In this document: positions 34,633 through 43,268 of the stretch, piece after piece
How the letters are laid out: each line of letters starts with the position of its first letter
Numbering within the stretch: the stretch's first letter is position 1
Assembly (NCBI GenBank): GCA_046349315.1
Contig: JAXMCQ010000002.1
Location: 398,494-462,493, forward strand
Direction: 5' to 3'
Source: JAEUMG01 sp046349315
GTDB taxonomy: Bacteria > Pseudomonadota > Alphaproteobacteria > Rhizobiales > Aestuariivirgaceae
Length of the DNA stretch: 64,000 nt
The notes under the pieces: model-generated
Seen by the model: the letters and a program-made list of their open reading frames with translations, nothing else
Told to the model about the DNA's origin: nothing
Database searches by the model: none
Translations under genes and position numbers: made by a program

Positions 34633-35619
34633 ATGAACCGCCGCGACTTTCACCTGGCTTCGCTTGGGTTAATTTCAGGGCTTGGCTTGGGACTCCAGAC
34701 TGGAGCGGCGTCGGCTCAACTTGTACGGAAGTACGCCGAGGACCTGAGAAACGGCGAATTCAACTGGTTTCCAGAACGCTCGCAATCGGGTCCGATGCTG
34801 ATCATCGTCTCGATCCCGGATCAGAAGCTGCACGTCTACCGGAATGGCATTCGGGTCGCGGCGTCTACATGTTCGACGGGCAAACCAGGACACGCGACCC
34901 CGACGGGCGTGTTCAAGATTCTGGAGAAGGACAAGCACCACCACTCTTCGACTTATAGCAATGCGCCAATGCCCAACATGAACCGGCTGACCTGGTCGGG
35001 CATCGCACTGCATGCCGGTCAGCTTCCTGGTTACCCCGCATCGCACGGCTGCATCCGGCTGCCACTGCAGTTCTCGGACATGCTTTTCGGCATCACCACG
35101 AAAGGCCTGACTGTCGTCATCGCAGACAACAAGTCGTTCCCTGCAGAGGTTGTCCATCCAGGAATGGTTCTTGGCCAATATGCCCGGACGGAGTTCGTGG
35201 GGGTCGATACCTCCTTGAAGAAAAGTCAGTACAGCGCGGGTCGGGTCCCAAATCCAAAATCCACCAGCGTCGTCGTCAGCGCGAAAGACAAGGCAATTTC
35301 GGTCTTCGAGGATGATGAACTTGTTGCCAGTGGAAAGGTCAAGATCACGGACCATGACAAGCCGGTCTCCGACCGCGCCTACATACTGCACGGGGCCGAT
35401 CCAGATACAAAGGAGTTGCAGTGGTCCTCGGTCGGTTACGGCAAGCACGACCGCGAGGACTTAGCGACCGAACTGCGCCGCATAGAGGCAGAACCAAAGG
35501 TTCGCGAAGAGGTACGCAAGCGGATGCATCACGGCATGACAGTCGTCACCACCAATGAGTCGTCGACCACTGCCTATCGAACGTCCGGCGATTTTGTGGT
35601 CATCGATGGCCTCTACTGA
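34633..35619 (+). CDS. Secreted L,D-transpeptidase (YkuD/ErfK type)
   Basis: About 328 residues. The N-terminus MNRRDFHLASLGL has twin arginines and a hydrophobic run ending ASAQ, which suggests Tat export. The YkuD domain (about 60-175) contains ALHAGQLPGYPASHGCIRLP with the catalytic His and Cys. A C-terminal domain of about 150 residues of unknown role follows. It should cross-link or edit peptidoglycan in the periplasm. ATG 34633 is chosen over TTG 34615 because the twin-Arg signal begins there. Confidence 0.87.
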   Translation: MNRRDFHLASLGLISGLGLGLQTGAASAQLVRKYAEDLRNGEFNWFPERSQSGPMLIIVSIPDQKLHVYRNGIRVAASTCSTGKPGHATPTGVFKILEKDKHHHSSTYSNAPMPNMNRLTWSGIALHAGQLPGYPASHGCIRLPLQFSDMLFGITTKGLTVVIADNKSFPAEVVHPGMVLGQYARTEFVGVDTSLKKSQYSAGRVPNPKSTSVVVSAKDKAISVFEDDELVASGKVKITDHDKPVSDRAYILHGADPDTKELQWSSVGYGKHDREDLATELRRIEAEPKVREEVRKRMHHGMTVVTTNESSTTAYRTSGDFVVIDGLY

Positions 35620-35742
35620 AAGAGCACAACAACCGCTGGACAGCGGACGCGGAATCACAACGTGGCACATGTCGCTGCCAGCAACAGGCACGACGCCGCG
35701 GTCTCTGAAGTTAATTGCGAGCGATTGAGAAAGGACGACACC

Positions 35743-36009
35743 GTGAAACGTACCATCATTGCCCTCGCGGGCTTATTTCTTCTCGCTAGTGTGCAGTCCG
35801 CTTCGGCCTCGACCGCATCTCAGCGCGAGTACAAGCGGGGCTACAATGACTGCATGGCCGGTCGATATGACCAAAATCAGCATGGCTCATCCTACAAAAA
35901 GGGATGCCGCGCCGCTGAAGATAAGCTTGCGAAGAAGAAGCCAGCTGTCGAAGAATGTCCGGCCGACGTGTCCGAAGCAGATCGCTACAAGTATCCAGCC
36001 TGCAATTGA
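35743..36009 (+). CDS. Small secreted Cys-containing protein, unknown function
   Basis: 88 residues. Signal peptide KRTIIALAGLFLLASVQSASA is followed by a basic mature part with four Cys (YNDCMAG, KKGCRAA, EECPAD, PACN) that could form two disulphides. The GTG at 35743 is preferred because AAAGGA lies 8 nt upstream and the signal peptide begins there; a longer frame opens at 35662. Family not recognised. Confidence 0.65.
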   Translation: MKRTIIALAGLFLLASVQSASASTASQREYKRGYNDCMAGRYDQNQHGSSYKKGCRAAEDKLAKKKPAVEECPADVSEADRYKYPACN

Positions 36010-36124
36010 GCGATAGTCGGCTCAAGATCGATTATACGAAATCAACGGCATCGGACCAAATTCGATGCTGCTGAGATTTCAGAATATTCGCCCGGAGCGG
36101 CAAAACTATCGAAAGGTTCACGCG

Positions 36125-36877
36125 ATGAAACTCGCATCCTTCATCACACTGTTGGCTCTTCTCATCGCCGCCCCGGTGGCGCTGGCGGATAACATCAAGA
36201 CAGAGCGCGTAAGCTTCGAGCGCGGCACGGCCGGCGCAAACATCGCGGGTAAGATCAAGGGACATGACACCATCCATTATCTGGTCGGCGCAAAGGCCGG
36301 ACAAGTCATGGACGTCAAGCTGTCGACTAAGAACACCAGCACCTACTTCAACATCTTTGCGCCAGGCAAGATGCCAGGGACGGATGAGGCAATGTTCATC
36401 GGTGACACAGGAGGTGATCATTTCAACGGCAATCTGCCACAGGACGGCGACTACCTGATCCAAGTGTATCTCTATCGCAATGCGGCCCGAAAGGGTGAGA
36501 CATCGAAGTTTGACCTGAAGATCGAGATCGGTGCCAAGACTGGTGCCAGCCAGGGCGGCACGGAAGACGCGCTGGTGCCGGGCACGGATTTCAATGCAAC
36601 GGGGCAGATTCCCTGTGCGCGCAGCGCCGGGCAGCCGATGGGCCAATGTGACTTCGGCGTCAAGCGTGAGGGAAACGGAAGCGGGTCGATCACCGTGTTT
36701 TGGCCCGACGGTGGCAATCGGGTAATCTTCTTTGAGATGAACACGCCGTCTTCATGTGACGAGTCGGAAGCCGATGGCGGCGCCAAGATGACAGTCGACG
36801 AGAGCAACGGCATTTTCACCGTGAAGATTGGCGAACAGCGATTTGAGGTCTTTGATGCCGTAATGGCCGGGGGGTGA
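36125..36877 (+). CDS. Secreted PPC/g-type lysozyme inhibitor-like protein
   Basis: About 250 residues. Signal peptide MKLASFITLLALLIAAPVALA, then a beta-rich domain (RVSFERGTAGANIAGKIKG, STYFNIFAPG, LPQDGDYLIQVYLYRN) resembling bacterial pre-peptidase C-terminal/PliG-like domains. The second half (FNATGQIPCA, GQPMGQCDFGV, RFEVFDAVMAGG) is a conserved pair with it in rhizobial proteins, often annotated as g-type lysozyme inhibitor. The actual activity is not shown by sequence. AAAGG precedes the ATG; the frame opens earlier at 36065. Confidence 0.6.
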   Translation: MKLASFITLLALLIAAPVALADNIKTERVSFERGTAGANIAGKIKGHDTIHYLVGAKAGQVMDVKLSTKNTSTYFNIFAPGKMPGTDEAMFIGDTGGDHFNGNLPQDGDYLIQVYLYRNAARKGETSKFDLKIEIGAKTGASQGGTEDALVPGTDFNATGQIPCARSAGQPMGQCDFGVKREGNGSGSITVFWPDGGNRVIFFEMNTPSSCDESEADGGAKMTVDESNGIFTVKIGEQRFEVFDAVMAGG

Positions 36878-37165
36878 TTGACGCCGGCCGCGGGTGCCAT
36901 CAGATGGCAAGATTTGAGTTCAATTTGCAGGTTACCTATTCTACTCTCGGCATTCCAAGGTCGGTGCATAGACACCAAAGCCCCCGTCACGGTTGGCGTG
37001 ACGCCCTCCCAGAGCCGGGGAGGGAGGAAGATCAGAGCGATTTGCCGGCTGCGCCATCGCGATTCAAACAATTTGATTCATATGCCGCTATTGGGCCGGG
37101 CCAGAATCTTTAAGACTTAAACCTATCGTTGAGCGCCTAGCGCAACCTTAGGGCTTTGCAGTCAC

Positions 37166-38497
37166 GTGAGTGGAAAGGCATCGAACCAACCGCAGGGTGC
37201 GGCTGTCGTCGGCTTTTCCGACGGTGTCGCGCCCCGCAAATTTCAGCCGGAAGCAAGATCGATCGAGGAGCTGCTCTTCTGGATCAACTGCATTGGCGCG
37301 CCGGTGCTGGTGGTCGACAAGAACACGCTCGCGATCCGTCACGCCAATGAATGCGCGGCGGCCTTCTTTCTTCACGATCAGGACAGCTTCAACGGTGCGA
37401 GCATCGGCGAAATCGTCGGCGGCGACGCCGAACTCATGCTCGCGCAGGTGTGGAACAACGCCGCGGCAGGAACAGCCGGACACCCATTTCTTGTGCGTGG
37501 CGTCATCGCCGGTCAACCTCGCCTGCTGATCGTGCGCGCCACTAAAGTGCCTGCCGACGGAGATATGCTGCGCCTCTTCACTTTCGTCGACGCCCCGGCC
37601 GAGCAACCCGTCCCGCGTCCTGACTGGCAGCAGAGCGTGATAGACGTTCTCGACGGGCTTCCCTGCGCAATCGAAATTGCCGACAACCGAGATGAAGTTC
37701 AATTCGCCAATGCGGAGACCCTGAAACTCTTCGGCTACGGGCAGGACGACCTTGGCAGCCCTGACGACTGGTGGCGTCTCGCCTATCCCGAGCCGGAATA
37801 CCGGGAATACGCAAAGCAGAAATGGACGGCCGAGATTCAAGCAGCGCGCGCCGAGAATCGGGAAATGACGCCTTTCGATCTCGATGTCGTGACCGCCTCA
37901 GGCGAAGTCCGGACAATCCAGTTTCGCCACCGCACGATCGGCAGTTTCAACCTTAATCTATTCTTGGACGTCACCCGCGAGCGTGCCTATGAGCGCGAAC
38001 TGCGTGCGCTCGCGGAAACGGACTCCTTGACGGGCGCAATGAACCGGCGGCGATTCTTTGAAGAAGCGAACACCCTCCTGGCCATCGAATCGGCATCGCC
38101 TGTCGGGGTGCTCATGCTGGATCTCGATCGCTTCAAGGAGATCAACGATGTTTACGGGCACGGTGAAGGTGACGCGGTGCTCCAGGAGTTCACGCACTGT
38201 GTGAGGCATACTCTGCGGCAAAACGATCGATTGGCCCGTTTGGGCGGAGAAGAGTTTGCCGTGCTTCTCCCGGCAACCGGGCTCGAAGCCGCGGCCGCCA
38301 TCGCGGAAGGGCTGCGAGTGGCTGTTTCGAACCATCCATTTCGGATAGGCGGGGTGAGACTGTCCGTAAATACGAGCATCGGAGGCACCTGCTGCGCCGC
38401 CGGAGGGGCGATCGATGCTGCAATTTCGCGGGCCGACAAGGCGCTTTACGGGGCAAAACGCGAAAGCCGCAATCGCGTCGTCATGTTTCCGGCCTAG
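37166..38497 (+). CDS. PAS-GGDEF diguanylate cyclase
   Basis: 443 residues. Two PAS-like sensor domains (about 35-140 and 155-270) precede a GGDEF domain (about 280-443). The active site reads GGEEF at 360-364, and an RxxD inhibitory site (RQND 351-354) lies five residues upstream, so product feedback by c-di-GMP is expected. It makes c-di-GMP from two GTP and controls motility or biofilm behaviour. No membrane helix is evident, so it should be cytosolic. The GTG start at 37166 is uncertain. Stands alone, 76 nt before aroC. Confidence 0.92.
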   Translation: MSGKASNQPQGAAVVGFSDGVAPRKFQPEARSIEELLFWINCIGAPVLVVDKNTLAIRHANECAAAFFLHDQDSFNGASIGEIVGGDAELMLAQVWNNAAAGTAGHPFLVRGVIAGQPRLLIVRATKVPADGDMLRLFTFVDAPAEQPVPRPDWQQSVIDVLDGLPCAIEIADNRDEVQFANAETLKLFGYGQDDLGSPDDWWRLAYPEPEYREYAKQKWTAEIQAARAENREMTPFDLDVVTASGEVRTIQFRHRTIGSFNLNLFLDVTRERAYERELRALAETDSLTGAMNRRRFFEEANTLLAIESASPVGVLMLDLDRFKEINDVYGHGEGDAVLQEFTHCVRHTLRQNDRLARLGGEEFAVLLPATGLEAAAAIAEGLRVAVSNHPFRIGGVRLSVNTSIGGTCCAAGGAIDAAISRADKALYGAKRESRNRVVMFPA

Positions 38498-38573
38498 ACT
38501 GTTCGGCCTTTACGGGACGAACATAGTTCGAACATTTGACGTGCGAGTCATCGCCGCATAATCATCTAGGCAA

Positions 38574-39659
38574 ATGTCCTACAACAGCTTCGGCCATATG
38601 TTCCGCATGACCACCTTCGGCGAGAGCCATGGGGTGGCGATCGGTTGCGTTGTCGACGGATGCCCGCCCGGCATTCCGCTGAAAGCCGAAGAAATTCAAG
38701 CCTTTCTCGACAAGCGGCGTCCGGGGCAGTCGCGCTTTACCACGCAGCGGCGCGAGCCCGACGAGGTAAAGATATTATCCGGCGTGTTCGAAGACGAGCG
38801 CACCAATGGCCAGGTGACGACCGGGACACCGATCGCGCTCCTCATCGAGAATGTCGACCAACGCTCCAAGGACTATGCTGAAATCCGCGACAAGTTTCGT
38901 CCCGGCCATGCGGACTACACCTACCAGGCAAAATACGGCTTGCGCGATTATCGCGGTGGCGGGCGCTCGTCGGCGCGCGAGACGGCGGCGCGCGTCGCGG
39001 CGGGCGCGATCGCCCGCAAAGTGATCCCCGGCGTTTCAATTCGCGGCGCGCTCGTGCAACTCGGGCCGCATGTGATCGACCGCACCAATTGGGACTGGGC
39101 CGAAGTCGACCGCAATCCCTTCTTCACGCCGGATGCCCGCGCGGCGGCCGAGTGGGAAGTCTATCTCGACGGTGTCCGCAAGAGCGGGTCGAGCTGTGGC
39201 GCGGTCATCGAGGTGGTCGCCTCGGGGGTTCCCGCCGGCTGGGGCGCGCCGATCTATGCCAAGCTCGATCAGGATATCGCCGCGGCCATGATGAGCATCA
39301 ATGCCGTCAAAGGCGTCGAAATCGGCTTGGGTTTCGCCGCGGCGGCGGTGTCCGGCGAGGAGAATGCCGACCAGATCCGCATGCGCCACGGCAAGCCGGA
39401 ATTTCTGAGCAATCATGCCGGCGGAATCCTCGGCGGCATTTCGACGGGCCAGGAAATCGTCGTTCGATTTGCGGTGAAGCCGACATCGTCCATCTTGTCG
39501 AGCCGCCAGACGGTGACCGCGCAGGGCGAAGACACCGACATCTCGACCAAGGGCCGCCACGATCCGTGTGTCGGCATCCGCGCCGTTCCGGTCGGCGAGG
39601 CAATGCTCGCCATCGTGCTGGCCGATCATTTCCTCCTGCACCGCGGGCAGATTGGATAG
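38574..39659 (+). CDS. aroC: Chorismate synthase
   Basis: 361 residues, normal length. Signatures GESHGVAIGCVVDGCPPG (N-terminal), YRGGGRSSARET (FMN/substrate region) and RHDPCVGIRAVPVGEAM near the C-terminus are intact. It converts 5-enolpyruvylshikimate 3-phosphate to chorismate with reduced FMN, feeding aromatic amino acids and folate. In many Hyphomicrobiales it follows fabI and the histidine phosphatase closely; here about 9.6 kb intervenes. Confidence 0.97.
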   Translation: MSYNSFGHMFRMTTFGESHGVAIGCVVDGCPPGIPLKAEEIQAFLDKRRPGQSRFTTQRREPDEVKILSGVFEDERTNGQVTTGTPIALLIENVDQRSKDYAEIRDKFRPGHADYTYQAKYGLRDYRGGGRSSARETAARVAAGAIARKVIPGVSIRGALVQLGPHVIDRTNWDWAEVDRNPFFTPDARAAAEWEVYLDGVRKSGSSCGAVIEVVASGVPAGWGAPIYAKLDQDIAAAMMSINAVKGVEIGLGFAAAAVSGEENADQIRMRHGKPEFLSNHAGGILGGISTGQEIVVRFAVKPTSSILSSRQTVTAQGEDTDISTKGRHDPCVGIRAVPVGEAMLAIVLADHFLLHRGQIG

Positions 39660-39749
39660 CGTCTGTCACTACCCGTTTGCGCCTTGAACGCATCTTGCAT
39701 TGCGGGATTGTTCCGCCGCTGAGGGTGCGATCAACACGGAGTGGACGGA

Positions 39750-40175
39750 ATGTCTAAGACATTGAAAACAGTGCTTGCTCTTGCTTTCGTTGCTTCCATT
39801 ATTCCGGCCAATCTGGCGCGGGCTGGCGATATGTCGCCCGAGCAAATGGCCGATGCGCGGGCGCGAGTCTCAGCGGCCGCGACGCTTGCGGCGATCGGCA
39901 AGGCCGAGAATGACGGCGACATGCTGATGGTTGCCGCCAAGCTTCTCGCCAAGGCAGGCGCGCCAGTGGCGATCCCGGGCGAACCTCTGAAGGATGGCAA
40001 GCCCACTGCCTATAGCCTTAAAGGTCTGCTCGATCAGGCTAAGGCTGCGGGCGCCGACACGGGGCCTGCCGAAAAGGCGGCAATGTCGATGCCGTCTCAC
40101 GCCTCTGCAAGCTGCTACTGGTACTACAGCTGCGACACCTACGCGACCAGTTGCACCTGGCTCTATATTTGTTAG
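39750..40175 (+). CDS. Small secreted protein with Cys/aromatic C-terminal tail
   Basis: About 141 residues. Signal peptide MSKTLKTVLALAFVASIIPA...ARA, an Ala-rich helical middle (about 30-115), and a final 22 residues with four Cys (spacing 6, 6, 5) among Tyr and Trp (CYWYYSC, SCTWLYIC). Function unknown; I do not recognise the family. ATG 39750 with GGAG 8 nt upstream is preferred to GTG 39741. Stands alone after aroC; a GC-rich hairpin repeat follows. Confidence 0.65.
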   Translation: MSKTLKTVLALAFVASIIPANLARAGDMSPEQMADARARVSAAATLAAIGKAENDGDMLMVAAKLLAKAGAPVAIPGEPLKDGKPTAYSLKGLLDQAKAAGADTGPAEKAAMSMPSHASASCYWYYSCDTYATSCTWLYIC

Positions 40176-40186
40176 CGCTCTCTAAA

Positions 40187-40313
40187 TTTCCCTCCCCCTT
40201 GTGGGGAGGGATCAAGGGTGGGTGCCGTGAAGACCTCTACCGTTGAAACGGCAAAAACCCGGCGAGGTTATCGCAACCCCCACGCCAGCCCTCCCCACAA
40301 GGGGAGGGAGAAC
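40187..40313. repeat. GC-rich hairpin repeats between convergent genes
   Basis: CCCTCCCC-type hairpins at about 40190-40210 and 40291-40311 (CCCTCCCC-ACAA-GGGGAGGG) face each other between the end of the secreted protein gene and the end of the methyltransferase gene. Same family as at 22-43. May act as a bidirectional terminator. Confidence 0.55.
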
Positions 40314-41351
40314 TTAAGCTTTGATTGCCACCACGCGCTTCGACAAGAAGACCGGTTCGGTGTCGACGACCTGAAGCCCGGCATCGGTGAAGATTGCGCG
40401 CAAATCCTCGCGCAGATAGCCCTTGTAGAAGGGCTCGTGGAAATTGGCGGGGAAGGACTCGAGCATCGCGTCGAATTCCGGCGTGTCGCCGGTCTGGAGT
40501 GAATCCATGAAGACGAGCAGGCCGCCCGGCTTCAGCACGCGGGCAAATTCGCGCGCGATGTCGCGACGGATCGACGGCGGAACCTCGTGAAAAAGATAGA
40601 TTGAAGTCACAATGTCGAAGCTTGCTTCAGCGAAAGGCAGGGCCTCGGCCTTTGCGACCTTGAACTCGACATTGCGATAGGGCTTGAGATGGGCGCGCGC
40701 TTCATCGAGATAGGCCGCCGATAGATCGGATGCCGTTACCGAAAGGCGTGGGAATGCCTGCTTCACAAAGCGAAGGAAACGGCCGGTGCCGCAGGCGACA
40801 TCAAGCTGCGATAGCCTACGCTGGTCCTTGCCGCGCATGTAATCGGCGATCGGCACCAGGCATTGGCGCCGCATGGCGTTGGCGGTCCCTGAGAACAGTA
40901 CCTCGACCTGCATGTCATAGAGCTCGGCCGATTCCTCGGTGAGATAGCCGCCGGTCTGGAAGTGGAAATTCTGCAGGAAATAGGCGGGAAGCTCTTCGGC
41001 GAGTTCAGGCGAATAGACTTCGGTTCCGCGCCCTTCCGCCTTTCGCTCGGCGGCGACAGGAAGATCTGCGAAATAGCGCCGGCTGCGCCGGATGAGCGCT
41101 ACGAGCGAACCGTCATGATCGCGCGGAGGCGGATAGAGCCCGCGATCGGCATTGGCGAGATCACGGGCGAAGAGAGCACCCATCGCTTCGAGAATCCGCG
41201 CAAGACCAGGACCTGAGCGGCGGGACGTCTGCTGCGTCTCTGGCGCGGGCTGCTCGCGAAAGCGCTGCGATGCGAAATAATGCCCGAGATACCAGCCGAC
41301 GCGGGCCATCTGGCGCACCGTATAGTCAACGCGATCGATCGGTCTCATCAT
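40314..41351 (-). CDS. SAM-dependent methyltransferase
   Basis: About 345 residues. The C-terminal half is a class I methyltransferase: motif I LDVACGTGRFLRFV, post-I VTASDLSAAYLDEAR, motif IV FDIVTSIYLFHEV and RVLKPGGLLVFMD. The N-terminal 140 residues are family-specific. The target is unknown. The start at 41351 is chosen because its ATG overlaps the tlyA stop (ATGA) and matches the pattern of the whole operon; a longer frame runs into tlyA. Last gene of the five-gene leftward operon. Confidence 0.88.
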   Translation of the reverse strand: MMRPIDRVDYTVRQMARVGWYLGHYFASQRFREQPAPETQQTSRRSGPGLARILEAMGALFARDLANADRGLYPPPRDHDGSLVALIRRSRRYFADLPVAAERKAEGRGTEVYSPELAEELPAYFLQNFHFQTGGYLTEESAELYDMQVEVLFSGTANAMRRQCLVPIADYMRGKDQRRLSQLDVACGTGRFLRFVKQAFPRLSVTASDLSAAYLDEARAHLKPYRNVEFKVAKAEALPFAEASFDIVTSIYLFHEVPPSIRRDIAREFARVLKPGGLLVFMDSLQTGDTPEFDAMLESFPANFHEPFYKGYLREDLRAIFTDAGLQVVDTEPVFLSKRVVAIKA

Positions 41352-42082
41352 GGCTTCTCCGCAGCGATCAGGAATTCGCGATTGCCGTCGCCGCCCTCGA
41401 TGGGCGATGGCGTCACGCCAATGACGCGCCATTCCTGGCTTGTGATCGACGCAGCTATATCGGCACAGATTATGGCATGAATGTCATCGCCGACAACGAG
41501 ACCGCCCTTGCCGATGCGATCGCGACCGGCCTCGAATTGCGGCTTGATCAATGCCACGAGCTTCGCCCCTGGCTCGGCGAGGGCCAGCGCCGCTGGCAGC
41601 GCCAGCTTGAGCGAGATGAAGCTGACATCGGCAACGATGAAATCAGGTTTGGCGTGCAGGTGCGCTTGCGTCAGCGCACGCGCATTGAGCCCCTCGATCA
41701 ATGTGACGCGGGAATCGTCTCGCAGACTATGCGCCATCTGGTCATGGCCGACATCGACAGCCGTGACATGTAGGGCGCCACGTTCGAGAAGCACCTGGGT
41801 AAAGCCGCCGGTCGATGCGCCGATATCGAGACATTCACCGCCTCGCGGCGACAATCCGAAATGATCGAGGGCGTGGATGAGCTTGAGCGCCGCGCGCGAA
41901 ACATAGGCTTGAGCGGCATCGTCAAGAGTGATCGCTGCGTCGGGCGCAACCGGCTGGCCCGCCTTGCTGGCGACTTTTCCCGAGACATGAACCGCGCCGC
42001 GGCGGACGGCGTCGCTGGCCCGCGCGCGCGAGGGATAGAGGCCGCGCGCAACCAGTTCGTCATCGAGCCGGCGGCGCGTCAC
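41348..42082 (-). CDS. tlyA: TlyA-type rRNA (cytidine-2'-O) methyltransferase
   Basis: About 244 residues. An N-terminal S4-like RNA-binding domain (RLDDELVARGLYPSRARASDA, quoted in part: RARASDAVRRGAV) precedes an FtsJ-like SAM domain (CLDIGASTGGFTQVLLERGA, VDVGHDQ). Family members 2'-O-methylate 16S and 23S rRNA; some were called haemolysins. The GTG at 42082 overlaps the xseB stop by four bases (GTGA) and fits the usual N-terminus, whereas the frame opens 32 codons earlier inside xseB. Related bacteria usually have dxs between xseB and tlyA; it is missing here. Confidence 0.9.
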   Translation of the reverse strand: MTRRRLDDELVARGLYPSRARASDAVRRGAVHVSGKVASKAGQPVAPDAAITLDDAAQAYVSRAALKLIHALDHFGLSPRGGECLDIGASTGGFTQVLLERGALHVTAVDVGHDQMAHSLRDDSRVTLIEGLNARALTQAHLHAKPDFIVADVSFISLKLALPAALALAEPGAKLVALIKPQFEAGRDRIGKGGLVVGDDIHAIICADIAASITSQEWRVIGVTPSPIEGGDGNREFLIAAEKP

Positions 42083-42318
42083 TCCACGTCCAAAGGCTCG
42101 GTTCCCGAGGGCGTTCCGTCTGACTTGAGCGTGATTTTTTCGATCCGCGCTTCGGCGTCCTTGAGCAATTTTTCGCAATGCTTCTTCAAGGCTTCTCCGC
42201 GCTCGTAGATCGCGATCGAGGCGTCGAGGTCGACCTTGCCGGAATCGAGCTTCTCGACGATGGCCTCCAATTCCGCCAGCGCCTTTTCGAAACTCATCTT
42301 GGAAATATCGTCGCTCAT
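42079..42318 (-). CDS. xseB: Exodeoxyribonuclease VII small subunit
   Basis: 79 residues, normal length, with the family pattern MSFEKALAELEAIVEKLDSG and YERGEALKKHCEKLL. It helps XseA degrade single-stranded DNA to oligonucleotides. Its ATG overlaps the HDAC-like stop (ATGA) and its TGA overlaps the tlyA GTG, so it is embedded in a coupled chain. The large subunit gene is not in this window. Confidence 0.95.
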   Translation of the reverse strand: MSDDISKMSFEKALAELEAIVEKLDSGKVDLDASIAIYERGEALKKHCEKLLKDAEARIEKITLKSDGTPSGTEPLDVE

Positions 42319-43268
42319 CCTATCTCTCGCTGGCTCGTATCATTGCCGCGCATCAGCGCCTGGACATGCACGGCGGTTGAGGAGGCAAGTGCGGCCAAGT
42401 CATAGCCGCCTTCGAGCACCGAGACAACGCGGCCGCCTGAGGTGGCATCCGCCTGTTCCAGGAGCTTGCGCGTCGCCCAGGCGAAATCCGGCTCCGTCAA
42501 CGCCAGGCCCCCGAGCAAGTCGTTGCGATGCGCATCGAAACCGGCCGAAATGATGAGGAAATCCGGCGAGAAGCGCTTGATCGCCGGCAGGATGAGTCCT
42601 TCCATAGCCTGGCGGAATTCCTTCGAACCGGCGCCCGCAGGAAGCGGCGCATTGACGATATTGCCGACGCCGGTTTCGGAGCGCGCACCGGTGCCGGGAT
42701 AGAAGGGAAACTGATGCGTCGAACCGTAGAACAGCGAGGCATCGTCCCAGAAAATATCCTGCGTGCCATTGCCGTGATGCACGTCGAAATCGACAACCGC
42801 GACCCTCTCGGCGCCATGCTTGAGACGTGCCCGATAGGCGGCGATTGCCACCGCATTGAAGAAGCAGAAGCCCATGGCGCGCCGACGCTCGGCATGATGC
42901 CCGGGTGGGCGCATGGCGACGAAGGCATTGTCGGCCTCCTTCGCAAAGACGGCGTCGGTTGCGGCAATCGCTGCACCGACGCAACGCAACGCCGCCTCGA
43001 GTGTCGCCGGCGACATGTAAGTATCGGGGTCGAGCTGCGACCAGCCTTCTTTGGGCGCGGCCGATTTGACGCGCGTCAGATGTTCGGCGCTATGGGCGTG
43101 AAGAATGTCGGCCTCGCCGCCTAACGGCGCCTCGCGGCGGACGAGGTCCGCGAAGTCCGGCGCCGACAAGGCCTTCATCACGGCACGAATGCGATCGGAG
43201 CGCTCCGGATGCCCGGGCGGCGTCTCATGCGCGATAGCGGCGGGGTGGTGATAGAGAAGCGTTGTCAT
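42315..43268 (-). CDS. Histone deacetylase-family hydrolase (acetoin utilisation/acetylpolyamine type)
   Basis: About 317 residues. Zn-site and catalytic motifs are complete: RPPGHHA (His pair), DFDVHHGNGTQD, SAGFDAHRND and LEGGYD. Bacterial members remove acetyl groups from polyamines, acetoin-related enzymes or small amides. ATG 43268 overlaps the SDR stop (ATGA); the frame opens earlier at 43337. In alphaproteobacteria it commonly precedes xseB. Confidence 0.92.
   Translation of the reverse strand: MTTLLYHHPAAIAHETPPGHPERSDRIRAVMKALSAPDFADLVRREAPLGGEADILHAHSAEHLTRVKSAAPKEGWSQLDPDTYMSPATLEAALRCVGAAIAATDAVFAKEADNAFVAMRPPGHHAERRRAMGFCFFNAVAIAAYRARLKHGAERVAVVDFDVHHGNGTQDIFWDDASLFYGSTHQFPFYPGTGARSETGVGNIVNAPLPAGAGSKEFRQAMEGLILPAIKRFSPDFLIISAGFDAHRNDLLGGLALTEPDFAWATRKLLEQADATSGGRVVSVLEGGYDLAALASSTAVHVQALMRGNDTSQREIG

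Noticed and set aside
36878..37120. 80-codon plus-strand frames between the lysozyme-inhibitor-like and diguanylate cyclase genes
   Set aside because: They overlap each other, have no SD sequence and no recognisable features.
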